This document shows, piece after piece, positions 17,831-28,673 of a stretch of DNA of 64,000 nt (positions are counted from its first letter, which is position 1; each line of letters opens with the position of its first letter). The notes beneath the pieces were generated by a model that saw nothing but the letters and a program-made list of their open reading frames with translations, was not told where the DNA came from and ran no database searches. The position numbers were made by a program, and so were the translations under genes. This DNA comes from Burkholderiaceae bacterium (GTDB lineage: Bacteria > Pseudomonadota > Gammaproteobacteria > Burkholderiales > Burkholderiaceae), in NCBI GenBank assembly GCA_947455485.1, contig CANGNV010000002.1, forward strand, positions 37,807-101,806, read 5' to 3'.

Positions 17831-18330
17831 TTTTGAAAAAGTTTTTCCTGCTCATTCTGTCAACAATTGCGCTTGCTTGCGTAGCGAATATTACTTTTGC
17901 TAAAGATGCTGCTCCGCTTGCAGATGATCCGGTTACCGAGCAACGTCTTATTGCTATCTCCGAAGAGATGCGTTGCCTGGTTTGTCAGAATGAATCTCTT
18001 GCAGGCTCACGCTCTGATTTAGCGAATGATTTGCGTCGAGAAATTCGTGTCCTGATTGTTGAGGGTAAAACCGATGAGCAAATTCGGAATTTTATGGTTG
18101 AGCGTTATGGCGATTTCGTCCTATACCGTCCGCCTGTCAAGCCGATTACTTGGCTCTTATGGATAGGCCCCTTTGTTATTTTGCTCGCAGGCATTATCGG
18201 TTTAATGGTTTATCTACGTAGAAGAAATCAAAGTATGCCGAGTGCTACGCTATCCGCCGAAGACAATCGTCGTATTGATACGCTACTTCAGGATGCAAAA
18301 TCCAGCTCAACAGAAAATGCACATGACTAG
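17827..18330 (+). CDS. ccmH: Cytochrome c maturation protein CcmH
   Basis: EEMRCLVCQNESLAGSRSDLANDLR. Confidence 0.94.
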   Translation: MILKKFFLLILSTIALACVANITFAKDAAPLADDPVTEQRLIAISEEMRCLVCQNESLAGSRSDLANDLRREIRVLIVEGKTDEQIRNFMVERYGDFVLYRPPVKPITWLLWIGPFVILLAGIIGLMVYLRRRNQSMPSATLSAEDNRRIDTLLQDAKSSSTENAHD

Positions 18331-19513
18331 TTTTTTAATACCCGCTCTCCTTTTGTTGATCTTAGTTCTGGTCCTCTTACTGCGCCCATTATTTTTTCCG
18401 GCAAAAGAATCTGCAACCTCACGCCGTCAGATGAATGCTGCCATTTACAGGGAAGAGCTCGATAAGCTTGAGGCTGATCGTACAGCCGGTACTGTTGATG
18501 CGGATAGTTATGAGCAGTCTCATGCAGAAATGCGTCAGCGACTTTTTCAGGATACGGATGAGGCGGATGATCTCGCTGAACTAGGTTCTCCAAAGAAAAC
18601 CATTCTTGGGATCTGTCTTTTTGTAGTTTTGCTTTCAGCAGGCTTTTATTTCTATCTTGGCGATGCTGCTCGCATTGCTGAAAAGAATGCTGAGAAGCCA
18701 ATGACCCAAGAGTCAGTTGAAAAGATGGTTGCAGAGTTTGCCGCAAAGATGGAAAAAGAGCCGGACAATTTGAAGGGCTGGGCCATGCTGGCGCGCTCCT
18801 ATCGAATTTTGGGCCGCAATGCTGAGGCCGCAAAAGCCTACGCGCGTGCTGGATCTTTTGTCGACTCTGATCCGCAATTGTTGGCAGACTATGCCGATGT
18901 ATTGGCAGCAAATGCAGATGGCAATTTTGCAGGCAAGCCTCAACAATTGATTACCAAAGCATTAGCTCTGGATCCAAATAATTTACTGGCGCTGTGGCTT
19001 TCTGGCACAGCAGCCTTTAATGCTCAAAACTATAAGGCGGCGGTGCAGTCTTGGGAGAAGTTAGCAAAACAGCTACCTCCCGATACAGATGAGACTCGCG
19101 CGATTACTGCTTCAATTGCCGAGGCTCGTAGTAAAGGTGGACTTCCTCCTGCTGCTGCACCAGTAATCAGCAATCAAGGTGTGAGTGGACGGGTGGGTAT
19201 ATCGGCTGAACTTCAATCCAAGGTTAAATCAGGCGATACTTTGATGGTGATTGCACGCAAGCCAGGGGAGCGCATGCCCGTTGCAGTTCTCAAGACGGCT
19301 GTGACTACTTTCCCAATGAGTTTTGTTCTGAACGATGCTTTGGCGATGAATCCTAATGCCTTGATCTCTCAATTACCTGAGGTGTCGGTTGAGGTGCGTA
19401 TTTCGAAGACGGGAATGGCTATGCCAGAACCTGGTGACTTGATATCGCCACCCCAAACGATCAAGGTAGGCACGACCAATGCCCGTCTATTGATCAATCA
19501 AGTCAGACCTTAA
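18323..19513 (+). CDS. ccmI: Cytochrome c maturation protein CcmI (TPR)
   Basis: N-terminal TM plus TPR region; overlaps ccmH stop (ATGACTAG). Confidence 0.88.
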   Translation: MTSFLIPALLLLILVLVLLLRPLFFPAKESATSRRQMNAAIYREELDKLEADRTAGTVDADSYEQSHAEMRQRLFQDTDEADDLAELGSPKKTILGICLFVVLLSAGFYFYLGDAARIAEKNAEKPMTQESVEKMVAEFAAKMEKEPDNLKGWAMLARSYRILGRNAEAAKAYARAGSFVDSDPQLLADYADVLAANADGNFAGKPQQLITKALALDPNNLLALWLSGTAAFNAQNYKAAVQSWEKLAKQLPPDTDETRAITASIAEARSKGGLPPAAAPVISNQGVSGRVGISAELQSKVKSGDTLMVIARKPGERMPVAVLKTAVTTFPMSFVLNDALAMNPNALISQLPEVSVEVRISKTGMAMPEPGDLISPPQTIKVGTTNARLLINQVRP

Positions 19514-20275
19514 TTAGCCTCTACCAACAAATGGCATATTTGTTGCCATGATGGTCATGGACAAAATATTGCTCTCTAGGGGCAGTTGAGCCATGTGTAG
19601 GACGGCTTGCCCAACGTGATCTACATCCATGAGTGGCTCGACCTTTTTTGAGCCATCGGCTTGCATAATTCCGGCTGCCATAGGGATGGTCATTTCGGTG
19701 CCCGCATTGCCAATATCAATTTGACCGCAGGCAATGTTGAATGGGCGCCCATCTAAAGCAATAGATTTGGTTAGTCCAGTAATCGCATGCTTGGTGCTTG
19801 TATACGGCGCCGACATGGGGCGGGGTGCATGTGCGGAAATAGAGCCGTTGTTGATAATTCGGCCGCCTTGAGGTGATTGCGCTTTCATCATGCGAATAGC
19901 TTCTTGTGAGCACAGGAAGGCGCCACAGAGATTGGCATTAACAACATTCATCCACTGCTCGTAACTCAGCTCCTCCATGGGTATTGCTGGGGCTCCTATG
20001 CCGGCATTGTTAAAAAGCACATCAATGCGGCCAAATTGTTTTTGGATGGCTGAAAATAAGTGCTTTACATCCTCTGGCTTGCCCACGTCACAAGCAACTG
20101 CCAAGCAGCTTTGTTTGCTTCCGCCAATATCTAGGATTGCTTGATTGAGTTTTTCAAGATTTCTACCGGTCAGTACGACGTGAAATCCACCCTGTAAAAG
20201 TGCTTTTGCCGCAGCCTTGCCGATACCCGTGCCAGCTCCTGTTACTAGGGCTACCTTATTGGGGCTTGAGTTCAT
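19514..20275 (-). CDS. SDR family oxidoreductase
   Basis: [30 protein letters not shown]. Confidence 0.88.
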   Translation of the reverse strand: MNSSPNKVALVTGAGTGIGKAAAKALLQGGFHVVLTGRNLEKLNQAILDIGGSKQSCLAVACDVGKPEDVKHLFSAIQKQFGRIDVLFNNAGIGAPAIPMEELSYEQWMNVVNANLCGAFLCSQEAIRMMKAQSPQGGRIINNGSISAHAPRPMSAPYTSTKHAITGLTKSIALDGRPFNIACGQIDIGNAGTEMTIPMAAGIMQADGSKKVEPLMDVDHVGQAVLHMAQLPLESNILSMTIMATNMPFVGRG

Positions 20276-20367
20276 TGTGATCCTGATAGTTCTTTGAAAA
20301 CCCCCATCTTATCCCGAAACAATTGGAATGAATTCAATCTACTCTCGATCCCTGGGCTCGGGGCATA

Positions 20368-21702
20368 ATGGCAAAAACGAGAAGAATTCTTATGGACTTC
20401 ATACGCAAAAATATCTATAACCCCCTGGCAGTTGGCATTGCCTTTTTGATTCTGGTCGCCATCCTTTTTTCCACGTTGTGGGTTTTGGTGCCACCGCCCC
20501 CTCGGTCAATTGAGTTGGCAACCGGTTTTTCTACCGGCCTTTATCAGAAATTTGGGGAAAGACTCCAAAGTGAGCTTGCGCAGCAGGGCGTATCCATGAA
20601 GTTGCGCACTACTGGCGGAACAGGTGACAACTTGGCCTTATTGGCTGACGAGAACTCTGGCGTTGATTTTGCGATGGTCCAAGGTGGTGTGGCAGATCTA
20701 TCTAAATATCCCAACCTAGTTTCGATTGCTGGCGTTTTTTATGAGCCAGTTTGGGTTTGGTATAGAGAGTCTAGTTTTAAAAATGAAGCAGGCAAGTTAA
20801 GTTTATTAGGTCAACTAAAGGGTAAGCGCGTTTCTATAGGTAATGAGGGAAGCGGCACATTGACTTTGGCTACTCAATTACTCGATGCAAGTGGATTGGG
20901 TGCGAGCGACTTTCATGCTGAAAAGTTGAAGCCTCTTGACGCCTTAGAGAAATTTAAAAAAGGTGAGCTAGATGCTGTCTTTATTGTTAGCGCGGCTGAG
21001 GCACCTATTCTTAAGAAGTTTTATGAAACCCCCGGCATTCGCTTGATGAGTTTTGAGCAGGCGGATGCTTATGTCCATTTATTTCCTTTCCTATCTAAAG
21101 TCACGGTGCCACGTGGGGTTGTTAGCATTGAGTATGATCTTCCGCGTCAAGATATTCAGGTGTTGGCGGCTACGGCAACCTTGGTGGGGAAGGATGATGT
21201 GAGTCCGGCTTTAGTTACTTTATTACTTGGCGATACATACGATATTTTAAAAACCTATTCTTATTTGCAAAAGCCGGGAGAGTTTCCATCGGGCACTGGC
21301 CTTGATTTTCCTTTGCACGTAGATGCTGAAATTTACTTAAAAGATGGCCCATCTTTCTTACATCGCCATCTCCCTTTCTGGACAGCGGTTTGGATTGGAC
21401 GCTTCGCTAAAATTGTGATTCCATTGCTGGTGATTTTTATACCCTTATTTACTTACATTCCAGCGGCCAAGAATTTCTTTTTACGTCTCAAGTTATCTAG
21501 GGTGTACGAGGAGCTGAAGATCATCGAAAGAAATGCTGCTATTCCAGAGTTAAAAGAAAAGAACTATAGGGATTTGGCGGATATTGAGCGAAGAGTTGGC
21601 AACATTAAAGTCTCTATGCTTGATGCCAAAGAGCTATATGACTTAAAAGGGCATGTCGGTGAAGTGCGCGGGCGCTTAAATTTTCATTCTGAGATGATTT
21701 AA
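20368..21702 (+). CDS. Membrane-anchored TAXI family TRAP-type solute-binding protein
   Basis: N-terminal TM, TAXI core (LATGFSTGLYQKFGERL...VSIGNEGSGTLTLATQLL), C-terminal TM plus charged coiled-coil tail. Confidence 0.8.
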   Translation: MAKTRRILMDFIRKNIYNPLAVGIAFLILVAILFSTLWVLVPPPPRSIELATGFSTGLYQKFGERLQSELAQQGVSMKLRTTGGTGDNLALLADENSGVDFAMVQGGVADLSKYPNLVSIAGVFYEPVWVWYRESSFKNEAGKLSLLGQLKGKRVSIGNEGSGTLTLATQLLDASGLGASDFHAEKLKPLDALEKFKKGELDAVFIVSAAEAPILKKFYETPGIRLMSFEQADAYVHLFPFLSKVTVPRGVVSIEYDLPRQDIQVLAATATLVGKDDVSPALVTLLLGDTYDILKTYSYLQKPGEFPSGTGLDFPLHVDAEIYLKDGPSFLHRHLPFWTAVWIGRFAKIVIPLLVIFIPLFTYIPAAKNFFLRLKLSRVYEELKIIERNAAIPELKEKNYRDLADIERRVGNIKVSMLDAKELYDLKGHVGEVRGRLNFHSEMI

Positions 21703-21725
21703 TAATCAGCACCTAAAATAAGCTC

Positions 21726-22481
21726 ATGACTCTTTCCAGCCTCTCGCCGCCACTCACTCCACTTAAAGAGTTAACTGATTCTCTGCGGGGTGATGGTTTT
21801 GCGATTGTCTCTGCGAGGGATGTTGCGCAAATAGCGCATGTCGACCTTGATCAATTACAAGATCTCACCCAGTTTTGGGAAGAATTGCCGCGTGATCCTT
21901 ATCTCAGAGATGGTGGACGTTATCGTTTTCGCCGTCATTCTAGCTTTGAGATCAAGGGTGATTCTTTGACTATGGTCCCACATCGCGCCCATTGGCAGTC
22001 TGTGAACTACAACGCATTACACGGCGGTATAGAGCGCTGGTTTGAGCCATCACAAACTCAACTCACAAGTAATCCTGCCTGGGGATCTCTCTTACTTGGT
22101 TTGGCTCACGTATTAAATGGTGTCAAGCAAGTAAATACCTGGTTCATTGAGGCGCACCAATTCCGGATTGATACAACCGATGGAATTGGACGACCAACTC
22201 CTGAGGGTGCCCATCGTGATGGCGTAGATTTTGTAGCTGTTTTTTTACTCAATCGAGTCGGTATCAAAGGCGGGGAGACTCGTATTTTTGATGCAGGTGG
22301 TTCTGCTGGTTTGCGATTTACGTTGACTGAGCCTTGGTCTTTATTGCTCATGAATGATGAAAGAATGATTCATGAATCTACCCCTATTCAGCCTCTAGGG
22401 CCTCACGGGTTTAGGGATACTCTGGTGCTGACCTTCCGCTCAAATGGTTTCCAGGATTCACCCAATCGTAGTCAGCAGTAA
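21726..22481 (+). CDS. 2OG-Fe dioxygenase family protein (2OG-Fe_Oxy_2)
   Basis: PTPEGAHRDGVDFV HxD motif, MIHESTPI distal His, RDTLVLTFR. Confidence 0.8.
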   Translation: MTLSSLSPPLTPLKELTDSLRGDGFAIVSARDVAQIAHVDLDQLQDLTQFWEELPRDPYLRDGGRYRFRRHSSFEIKGDSLTMVPHRAHWQSVNYNALHGGIERWFEPSQTQLTSNPAWGSLLLGLAHVLNGVKQVNTWFIEAHQFRIDTTDGIGRPTPEGAHRDGVDFVAVFLLNRVGIKGGETRIFDAGGSAGLRFTLTEPWSLLLMNDERMIHESTPIQPLGPHGFRDTLVLTFRSNGFQDSPNRSQQ

Positions 22482-22487
22482 ATCTTT

Positions 22488-23732
22488 ATGCGTTTTAAAC
22501 CTACCGGCTACACACCTCTTATGCTCATGGCGCAAACTTGCGCGCTGCTGGGTTTCGCTTGTTACGCCGTAGTGCTGACAACTTTGCAGGAAGAGTGGCA
22601 TCTCAGTAATTTGCAGTCAGGCTTAATTGCCAGCGCCTTCTTCTTTGGTTATATGCTGATGGTCCCATTAGCTACAGCACTTACAGATCGGATTGATGCA
22701 AAAAAAGTCTATCTCATAGGTGGCCTTTCAGCGACTTGTGGCTTGTTAGGGATGGGCCTCTTTGCCTATAACTTTTGGACTGCCTTGCTCTTTATGGCAC
22801 TTAATGGTGCTGGTTTAGCAGGCACCTATATGCCAGGCTTAAAAATTCTATCGGACCGCATTAAAACAGGCGAGCTGACACGCCATATTGCCTTCTATAC
22901 CGCTTTCTTTGGAATTGGTACCGGCTTCTCTTATCTCTGCTCAGGCTGGATATTGAATGGTTTGGGCTGGCGCTATGTTTTTGGGGTGATTGCTCTGGGG
23001 CCATTTACTGCATTTTTAATTGTGCTCTTATTTATTCCTGCGCTTGTAAATGAGAAATGGCATGGCCCTATACGCATTCGTCTACATGATATTTTTCCGG
23101 TTGATAAATGGCGCTTGGTCTTGCAAGATAAAACAGCATCAGGATTTATTTTTGGCTACACCGCCCACTCAATAGAGCTATTTGCATCTCGTAGCTGGAT
23201 CGTAGCTTTTTTTGGTTTTTGTGCAATTGCTTCTGGCGAACCATTTTTATTGGCTGCTACTTCACTTGCCGGAGTCATCAACTTCTTTGGCGTTCCCTCA
23301 TCGATTATCGGAAATGAGATTGCCTTAAGAATAGGGCGTCAAAAATGGATTTTCTTTGTCATGCTTTCTAGTGCGGCATTCGGTGTCGCGCTAGCGTTGT
23401 CAACGGGCCAGTCATGGTGGTTAATTATTGCTTTAGCGGTGGGGCATACGATATTTATCATGGCCGATTCGGCCACACTAACTGCTGGTTTAGTTATTAG
23501 CGCCCAAGAAAATATTAAAGGTGCTGCAATGGGCCTCCATTCCTTAATGGGCTTTGGGGGTGGATTGTTGGGTCCAGCCATCTTTGGATTTGTGCTTGAT
23601 TTAACAGGTTCACGTTCCTCTCAAATCTCTTGGGTTTGGGCCTACGCCGCCGTAGTAGTCTGGGGCGTGTTGTTTGTTTTGTATGAGCGCCGTAATGGCT
23701 GGGTTAGTAAGTCTCTCAGTCACAACAAATGA
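22488..23732 (+). CDS. MFS transporter
   Basis: Twelve-TM-like hydrophobicity; MVPLATALTDRIDAKKVYLIGGL. Confidence 0.85.
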   Translation: MRFKPTGYTPLMLMAQTCALLGFACYAVVLTTLQEEWHLSNLQSGLIASAFFFGYMLMVPLATALTDRIDAKKVYLIGGLSATCGLLGMGLFAYNFWTALLFMALNGAGLAGTYMPGLKILSDRIKTGELTRHIAFYTAFFGIGTGFSYLCSGWILNGLGWRYVFGVIALGPFTAFLIVLLFIPALVNEKWHGPIRIRLHDIFPVDKWRLVLQDKTASGFIFGYTAHSIELFASRSWIVAFFGFCAIASGEPFLLAATSLAGVINFFGVPSSIIGNEIALRIGRQKWIFFVMLSSAAFGVALALSTGQSWWLIIALAVGHTIFIMADSATLTAGLVISAQENIKGAAMGLHSLMGFGGGLLGPAIFGFVLDLTGSRSSQISWVWAYAAVVVWGVLFVLYERRNGWVSKSLSHNK

Positions 23733-23739
23733 TTTACTC

Positions 23740-26178
23740 ATGAGTTCTAGTTTGCCAAGCAATAGCTGTTATCACTGCGGAAGCTTTATTCTTCCAGGTG
23801 ACTCATATGAGCTTGAACTTAGCGGGATTAACAGAAAATTCTGTTGTGCTGGTTGTATGGCGATTGCCCAAACCATACATGGCGAAGGCTTAGAGGTCTT
23901 TTACGCGCGTCGCGCACAGTCAAGCGATAAACCTGCAGCTTACCTTGCTTCAAATGAAATTCCCGATAGCCTGGCCCCCTATGATGATCCCTCTTTGCTT
24001 GGCCGCTACACGCGACCTAGTGGTGAGGAGGGAAATTTAGAGACAACCCTAAGGCTTGAAAAAATTCGTTGTGCTGCTTGTGTCTGGTTGTGTGAGCAGC
24101 ATTTGCGACGCATTCCTGGTGTGAAGGATGTGCAGATCAACTATGTAAGTCAAAAAGTAAAGGCAGAATTTTCACCAGAGCAAACTAGCCTAGCTCGCTT
24201 GTTATTTGAGGTAGAGCGCATTGGCTATGAGGCTTGGCCTTTTGAGCCTTCACTTTCAATTGAGAAGTCCAAGAAAGAACGTCGTCAATTACTAACGAGA
24301 CTTGGGGTGGCATTGTTAGGCATGATGCAAGTCATGATGTATGCGTGGCCTAGCTATGTTGGCGATAGTGACATTACTGCGGAGTATGACCTGTTATTGG
24401 GTTGGACTAGTTGGGCTCTCACTGTTCCAGTCATGGTCTATTCAGCTGGCCCAATTTTTCAGGCAGCATGGCGTAGTGTTGTCTCCTTTCGCCAAACGCA
24501 TATGCTCGGTATGGATGTGCCAATTGCTTTGGCTTTGGCGCTAGCATTTAGTGCGGGTACCGTGAATCTCGCTACTGGTTCAGGTCAGGGCTATTTCGAT
24601 TCGATCACGATGTTTGTTGCTTTTATCTTGGCTGCGCGCTACGTGGAGTTATTGGCTCGTCAAGATGCGCAGGGTGGCGCAGAGGCTTTAGCAAAACAGC
24701 TGCCTGCGACTTGTGAGAGAGTGCCTAACTATCCAGCATCTCAACAGGTAGAGATTGTTCCAGTGATTAACTGCAATCCCGGTGAGGTTCTTCGTGTTCC
24801 CCCGGGAGATGTTGTTCCAGCTGACGGTATTTTGATTGAGTGCGAGAGTGCTTTAGATGAGTCGCTACTTACGGGAGAATCTAAACCGATTGATAAGAAG
24901 ATTGGGGATCGAGTGTATGCAGGCACACACAATATTCTGAATCCTATGTTGATGAGAATCGATGCCGTAGGGCAATCAACTCGCATTGCCGGAATTGCCT
25001 CATTGCTTGATCAGGCATTGCAAGCCAAACCTTTGATGGTCAGTCTCGCAGAAAAGTGGGCTGGATATTTCGTAGGCTTTTTGTTGATTGCCGCTTTTCT
25101 GTCTTCAGCAATTTGGTGGTACGTAGACCCTAGTAGAGCTTGGACAGTTTTAGTTTCTGTATTGGTTGCTAGTTGTCCTTGTGCTCTGTCACTCGCTGTG
25201 CCAACAGCAATGGCTGCAGCCCAAGGCGCCGTAACGAAATTGGGTTTATTAATTGTGCGTGGCCATGTGCTCGAAGGCTTGGTCAAATCTACGGACTTAG
25301 TACTAGATAAAACTGGTACGCTCACTATGGGTCAACCAGAACTCAAAGAAGTCCTGATTGCTCGCCCAGAGTTTTCAAGAGCGGATGTTCTCAGCCTAGC
25401 TGCGTCAATTGAGGCGGGTCAAAAACATCCTCTTGCACTGTCCATATTGCGTGCTGCTCAAGCTGAGAATTGCTCTCCAGCCGTTTTGTCTGAAGTGGTT
25501 ACTAATCAATTGGGCAAAGGCCTGAGTGCTGGCGTATATCGCTTGGGAAGTGCTGTTTGGGCGGGCGCTCAACAGATTGCGCAAGAAGGGCAGTATGGTC
25601 AAGTCCATTTGGCGGATGACAAAGGATTAATTGCGAGCTTTCTATTTCTAGATACTCCCAGAGCCGGGCTCGAAAAATTATTAGATGCTGCAAAATCTCG
25701 CAAGATCACCGTGCATTTAGTTTCTGGTGATGATCCTGTGACGGTAGCGTGGTGGGCGGATCATGTTGGAATCGACAGATTCAAGGGTGCTTGCTCTCCA
25801 GAAGATAAATATCACTACATTGAGCATTTGCAAAAAGAGGGGCATTTTGTTTGGGCAATTGGTGATGGTATTAACGATGCACCCTTATTGGCGAGAGCCG
25901 ATGTCTCAATTGCTGTTGGTGCTGGCGCACCTTTAGCTACCGCAGGCGCAGATGCAATTTTGACCGCGAGCTCCTTGGTTCCCTTAGCTCAATCTTTATT
26001 GTTGGCTGATAAGACCCAGAGGATTATTAAAGAAAACTTGATCTGGGCTTTGGTTTACAACTTGTTAGCGATTCCGGCAGCCATGATGGGTTGGGTCAAC
26101 CCCTGGGTTGCGGGCATTGGTATGTCCATATCCTCCTTGGCGGTCACATTAAACGCCTGGCGTCTCAGAAAGGCCTAG
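23740..26178 (+). CDS. ccoI: Heavy-metal P-type ATPase, CcoI/FixI type (Cu for cbb3 oxidase)
   Basis: N-terminal CYHCG...CCAGC metal-binding domain; CPC (SCPCALSLAVP), DKTGTLTMG, GDGINDAP; next to ccoS/ccoN. Confidence 0.93.
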   Translation: MSSSLPSNSCYHCGSFILPGDSYELELSGINRKFCCAGCMAIAQTIHGEGLEVFYARRAQSSDKPAAYLASNEIPDSLAPYDDPSLLGRYTRPSGEEGNLETTLRLEKIRCAACVWLCEQHLRRIPGVKDVQINYVSQKVKAEFSPEQTSLARLLFEVERIGYEAWPFEPSLSIEKSKKERRQLLTRLGVALLGMMQVMMYAWPSYVGDSDITAEYDLLLGWTSWALTVPVMVYSAGPIFQAAWRSVVSFRQTHMLGMDVPIALALALAFSAGTVNLATGSGQGYFDSITMFVAFILAARYVELLARQDAQGGAEALAKQLPATCERVPNYPASQQVEIVPVINCNPGEVLRVPPGDVVPADGILIECESALDESLLTGESKPIDKKIGDRVYAGTHNILNPMLMRIDAVGQSTRIAGIASLLDQALQAKPLMVSLAEKWAGYFVGFLLIAAFLSSAIWWYVDPSRAWTVLVSVLVASCPCALSLAVPTAMAAAQGAVTKLGLLIVRGHVLEGLVKSTDLVLDKTGTLTMGQPELKEVLIARPEFSRADVLSLAASIEAGQKHPLALSILRAAQAENCSPAVLSEVVTNQLGKGLSAGVYRLGSAVWAGAQQIAQEGQYGQVHLADDKGLIASFLFLDTPRAGLEKLLDAAKSRKITVHLVSGDDPVTVAWWADHVGIDRFKGACSPEDKYHYIEHLQKEGHFVWAIGDGINDAPLLARADVSIAVGAGAPLATAGADAILTASSLVPLAQSLLLADKTQRIIKENLIWALVYNLLAIPAAMMGWVNPWVAGIGMSISSLAVTLNAWRLRKA

Positions 26179-26187
26179 ACTAGAGTG

Positions 26188-26358
26188 ATGGAAAGCCTTT
26201 TTCTCTTAATCCCCATTTCCTTGCTATTAATTGGCCTTTTGGCCTGGATTTTCTATTGGTCTGTGAAGGCAGGGCAATTTGATGATTTAGAGGGCCCTGG
26301 TGAGGCGATTTTGATGGATGACGATACCCCTAAATCCAAAAATGTCAGTGATCACTAA
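26188..26358 (+). CDS. ccoS: cbb3 oxidase assembly protein CcoS (56 aa)
   Basis: Translated by eye: MESLFLLIPISLLLIGLLAWIFYWSVKAGQFDDLEGPGEAILMDDD; absent from the ORF track. Confidence 0.93.
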   Translation: MESLFLLIPISLLLIGLLAWIFYWSVKAGQFDDLEGPGEAILMDDDTPKSKNVSDH

Positions 26359-26441
26359 CAAAAATAGCTATATTTTTTAAGTATTTAGCCAATACACCCA
26401 AATCAACTGAGTTGTAAAAGGCGTAAATGCACCCATCCTTT

Positions 26442-26455
26442 TTGACATAGATCAA
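26442..26455 (+). promoter_or_regulatory. FNR box TTGACATAGATCAA upstream of ccoN
   Basis: Near-perfect match to TTGAT-N4-ATCAA; GATAAT at 26478-26483 gives class II spacing (about -41.5). Confidence 0.88.
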
Positions 26456-26536
26456 AACACCCCATTGGGCTTACTTTGATAATGGCTTCAGTCTATTTGG
26501 ATTATGTCGCTGTTTGGTCACAAAAAAGGAGAAACC

Positions 26537-27976
26537 ATGGGACTTACCGTGGGGAACAATCAAGATACCTTCAATTACAAGGTAGTCAGCCAATTTGCCA
26601 TCGTTACGGTTCTTTGGGGAATTGTGGGCATGCTCGTGGGGGTTGTCCTCGCCGCACAGCTCATTTGGCCTGAGATTACTTTCAATATCCCATGGTTAAG
26701 CTATGGTCGCTTGCGCCCACTGCATACGAATGCAGTGATTTTTGCGTTCGGCGGTTCGGCGTTGTTTGCAACTTCTTATTACGTTGTTCAGCGCACGTGC
26801 CAGGCTCGCCTCTTTTGTGACAAGCTTGCTGCATTTACCTTTTGGGGTTGGCAATTAGTAATCGTATTGGCCGCCGTTACTTTGCCTCTGGGCTTCTCAA
26901 CTTCAAAAGAGTATGCAGAACTTGAGTGGCCAATTGACATCCTCATTACTTTGGTTTGGGTTGCCTATGCAGTGGTGTTCTTTGGCACCATCATGAAGCG
27001 CAAAACAAAACACATTTATGTTTCCAATTGGTTCTTTGGTGCATACATCCTGACTATTGCCATTCTGCATATTTTTAATAACTTAGAAATGCCGGCAACG
27101 ATGTGGAAGTCTTATTCCGCTTATGCAGGTGTACAGGATGCCATGGTGCAGTGGTGGTATGGTCACAATGCTGTTGGCTTCTTCTTAACCACTAGCTTTT
27201 TGGGCATGATGTACTACTTCATTCCAAAGCAGGCTGATCGTCCGATTTACTCATATCGTTTGTCTATCGTTCACTTCTGGGCTTTGAACTTTACGTATAT
27301 GTGGGCAGGCCCTCATCATTTGCAACATACTTCATTGCCTGACTGGACTCAGTCACTAGGCACCGTTTTCTCATTGATTTTATTGGCTCCATCATGGGGT
27401 GGCATGATCAACGGCATCATGACTTTATCTGGTGCTTGGCACAAATTGCGCCAAGATCCAATTCTCAAATTTTTAGTGGTGGCATTGTCTTTCTACGGTA
27501 TGTCTACGTTTGAAGGCTCAATGATGTCTATTAAGACTGTAAACAGCCTGTCTCATTACACTGACTGGACTATTGGCCATGTTCACTCTGGTGCGTTGGG
27601 ATGGGTTGCCATGATTACGATTGGTTCGCTCTACTACCTGATCCCACGTTTGGTGGGTCAGAAGGAAATGTATAACGTCCGTTGGATTGAATTGCATTTT
27701 TGGATTGCAACGATTGGTGTTGTTCTTTATATCGCTGCAATGTGGATTGCTGGAGTGATGCAAGGTTTAATGTGGAGGGCTTTCGAGCCAGATGGAACCT
27801 TGACTTACAGTTTTGTTGAGTCTGTAAAGGCAACATTCCCATTTTATGTAATTCGTTTATTGGGCGGCCTCTGCTACCTCAGCGGCATGTTCTTGATGGC
27901 GTACAACGTCTTCAAAACTGTTCAAGGTAAAACTTTCGTTAACGCACCAATTCCATTGGCTGTGGCTGAACACTAA
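26537..27976 (+). CDS. ccoN: cbb3-type cytochrome c oxidase subunit I
   Basis: [53 protein letters not shown] before ATG 26537 rather than 26504. Confidence 0.96.
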   Translation: MGLTVGNNQDTFNYKVVSQFAIVTVLWGIVGMLVGVVLAAQLIWPEITFNIPWLSYGRLRPLHTNAVIFAFGGSALFATSYYVVQRTCQARLFCDKLAAFTFWGWQLVIVLAAVTLPLGFSTSKEYAELEWPIDILITLVWVAYAVVFFGTIMKRKTKHIYVSNWFFGAYILTIAILHIFNNLEMPATMWKSYSAYAGVQDAMVQWWYGHNAVGFFLTTSFLGMMYYFIPKQADRPIYSYRLSIVHFWALNFTYMWAGPHHLQHTSLPDWTQSLGTVFSLILLAPSWGGMINGIMTLSGAWHKLRQDPILKFLVVALSFYGMSTFEGSMMSIKTVNSLSHYTDWTIGHVHSGALGWVAMITIGSLYYLIPRLVGQKEMYNVRWIELHFWIATIGVVLYIAAMWIAGVMQGLMWRAFEPDGTLTYSFVESVKATFPFYVIRLLGGLCYLSGMFLMAYNVFKTVQGKTFVNAPIPLAVAEH

Positions 27977-27989
27977 GAGGAGAAGAAAA

Positions 27990-28640
27990 ATGTCAAATGA
28001 AAATAAATTCTTTTCCCACGGAACACTTGAAAAGAACGTTGGTTGGTTAATTATTGCCACCATCGTAGTGGTTTCGATTGCTGGTCTAGTTCAAATTGTT
28101 CCATTGTTCTTTCAGCACACTACAACTGAACCAAGCCCTGGTGTAGTACCCTACACAGCGCTGCGATTAGTTGGGCGCGATGTATATCAGCGTGAAGGTT
28201 GCGTTGGTTGCCATTCACAACAGATCCGCACATTGCGTTCTGAAGTAGAGCGTTACGGTCCTTACTCCTTGGCTGGTGAGTCTGTATATGACCACCCATT
28301 TTTGTGGGGTAGTAAACGTACTGGTCCAGATTTGGCCCGTGTAGGTAGTCGCTATTCAGATGCATGGCATCAGATCCACCTCAATAACCCACGTGATGTT
28401 GTGCCTGAGTCCAATATGCCTGCATATCCTTGGTTGGCAAAAAACAAGGCTGATTCTGATTCAATTCAGGCTCATATGGTTGCAATGCGTCGTTTAGGTA
28501 TCCCATATACCGATGAAGATATTGCTAATGCGCCTAAAGAGCTCGAAGGCAAGACAGAGTTGGATGCCTTAGTTGCCTATCTTCAAGGCCTAGGTATTAC
28601 ACGTCGGTATATCACTGTTGACGAAGTTGTAGCAAAGTAA
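27990..28640 (+). CDS. ccoO: cbb3-type cytochrome c oxidase subunit II
   Basis: [29 protein letters not shown]. Confidence 0.96.
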   Translation: MSNENKFFSHGTLEKNVGWLIIATIVVVSIAGLVQIVPLFFQHTTTEPSPGVVPYTALRLVGRDVYQREGCVGCHSQQIRTLRSEVERYGPYSLAGESVYDHPFLWGSKRTGPDLARVGSRYSDAWHQIHLNNPRDVVPESNMPAYPWLAKNKADSDSIQAHMVAMRRLGIPYTDEDIANAPKELEGKTELDALVAYLQGLGITRRYITVDEVVAK

Positions 28641-28673
28641 TTATTGGATATTAATTAACACTACATAAATCAA

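Noticed and set aside
18327-18911. 194-aa minus-strand ORF
   Set aside because: Fully antisense to ccmI, composition typical of a shadow frame.
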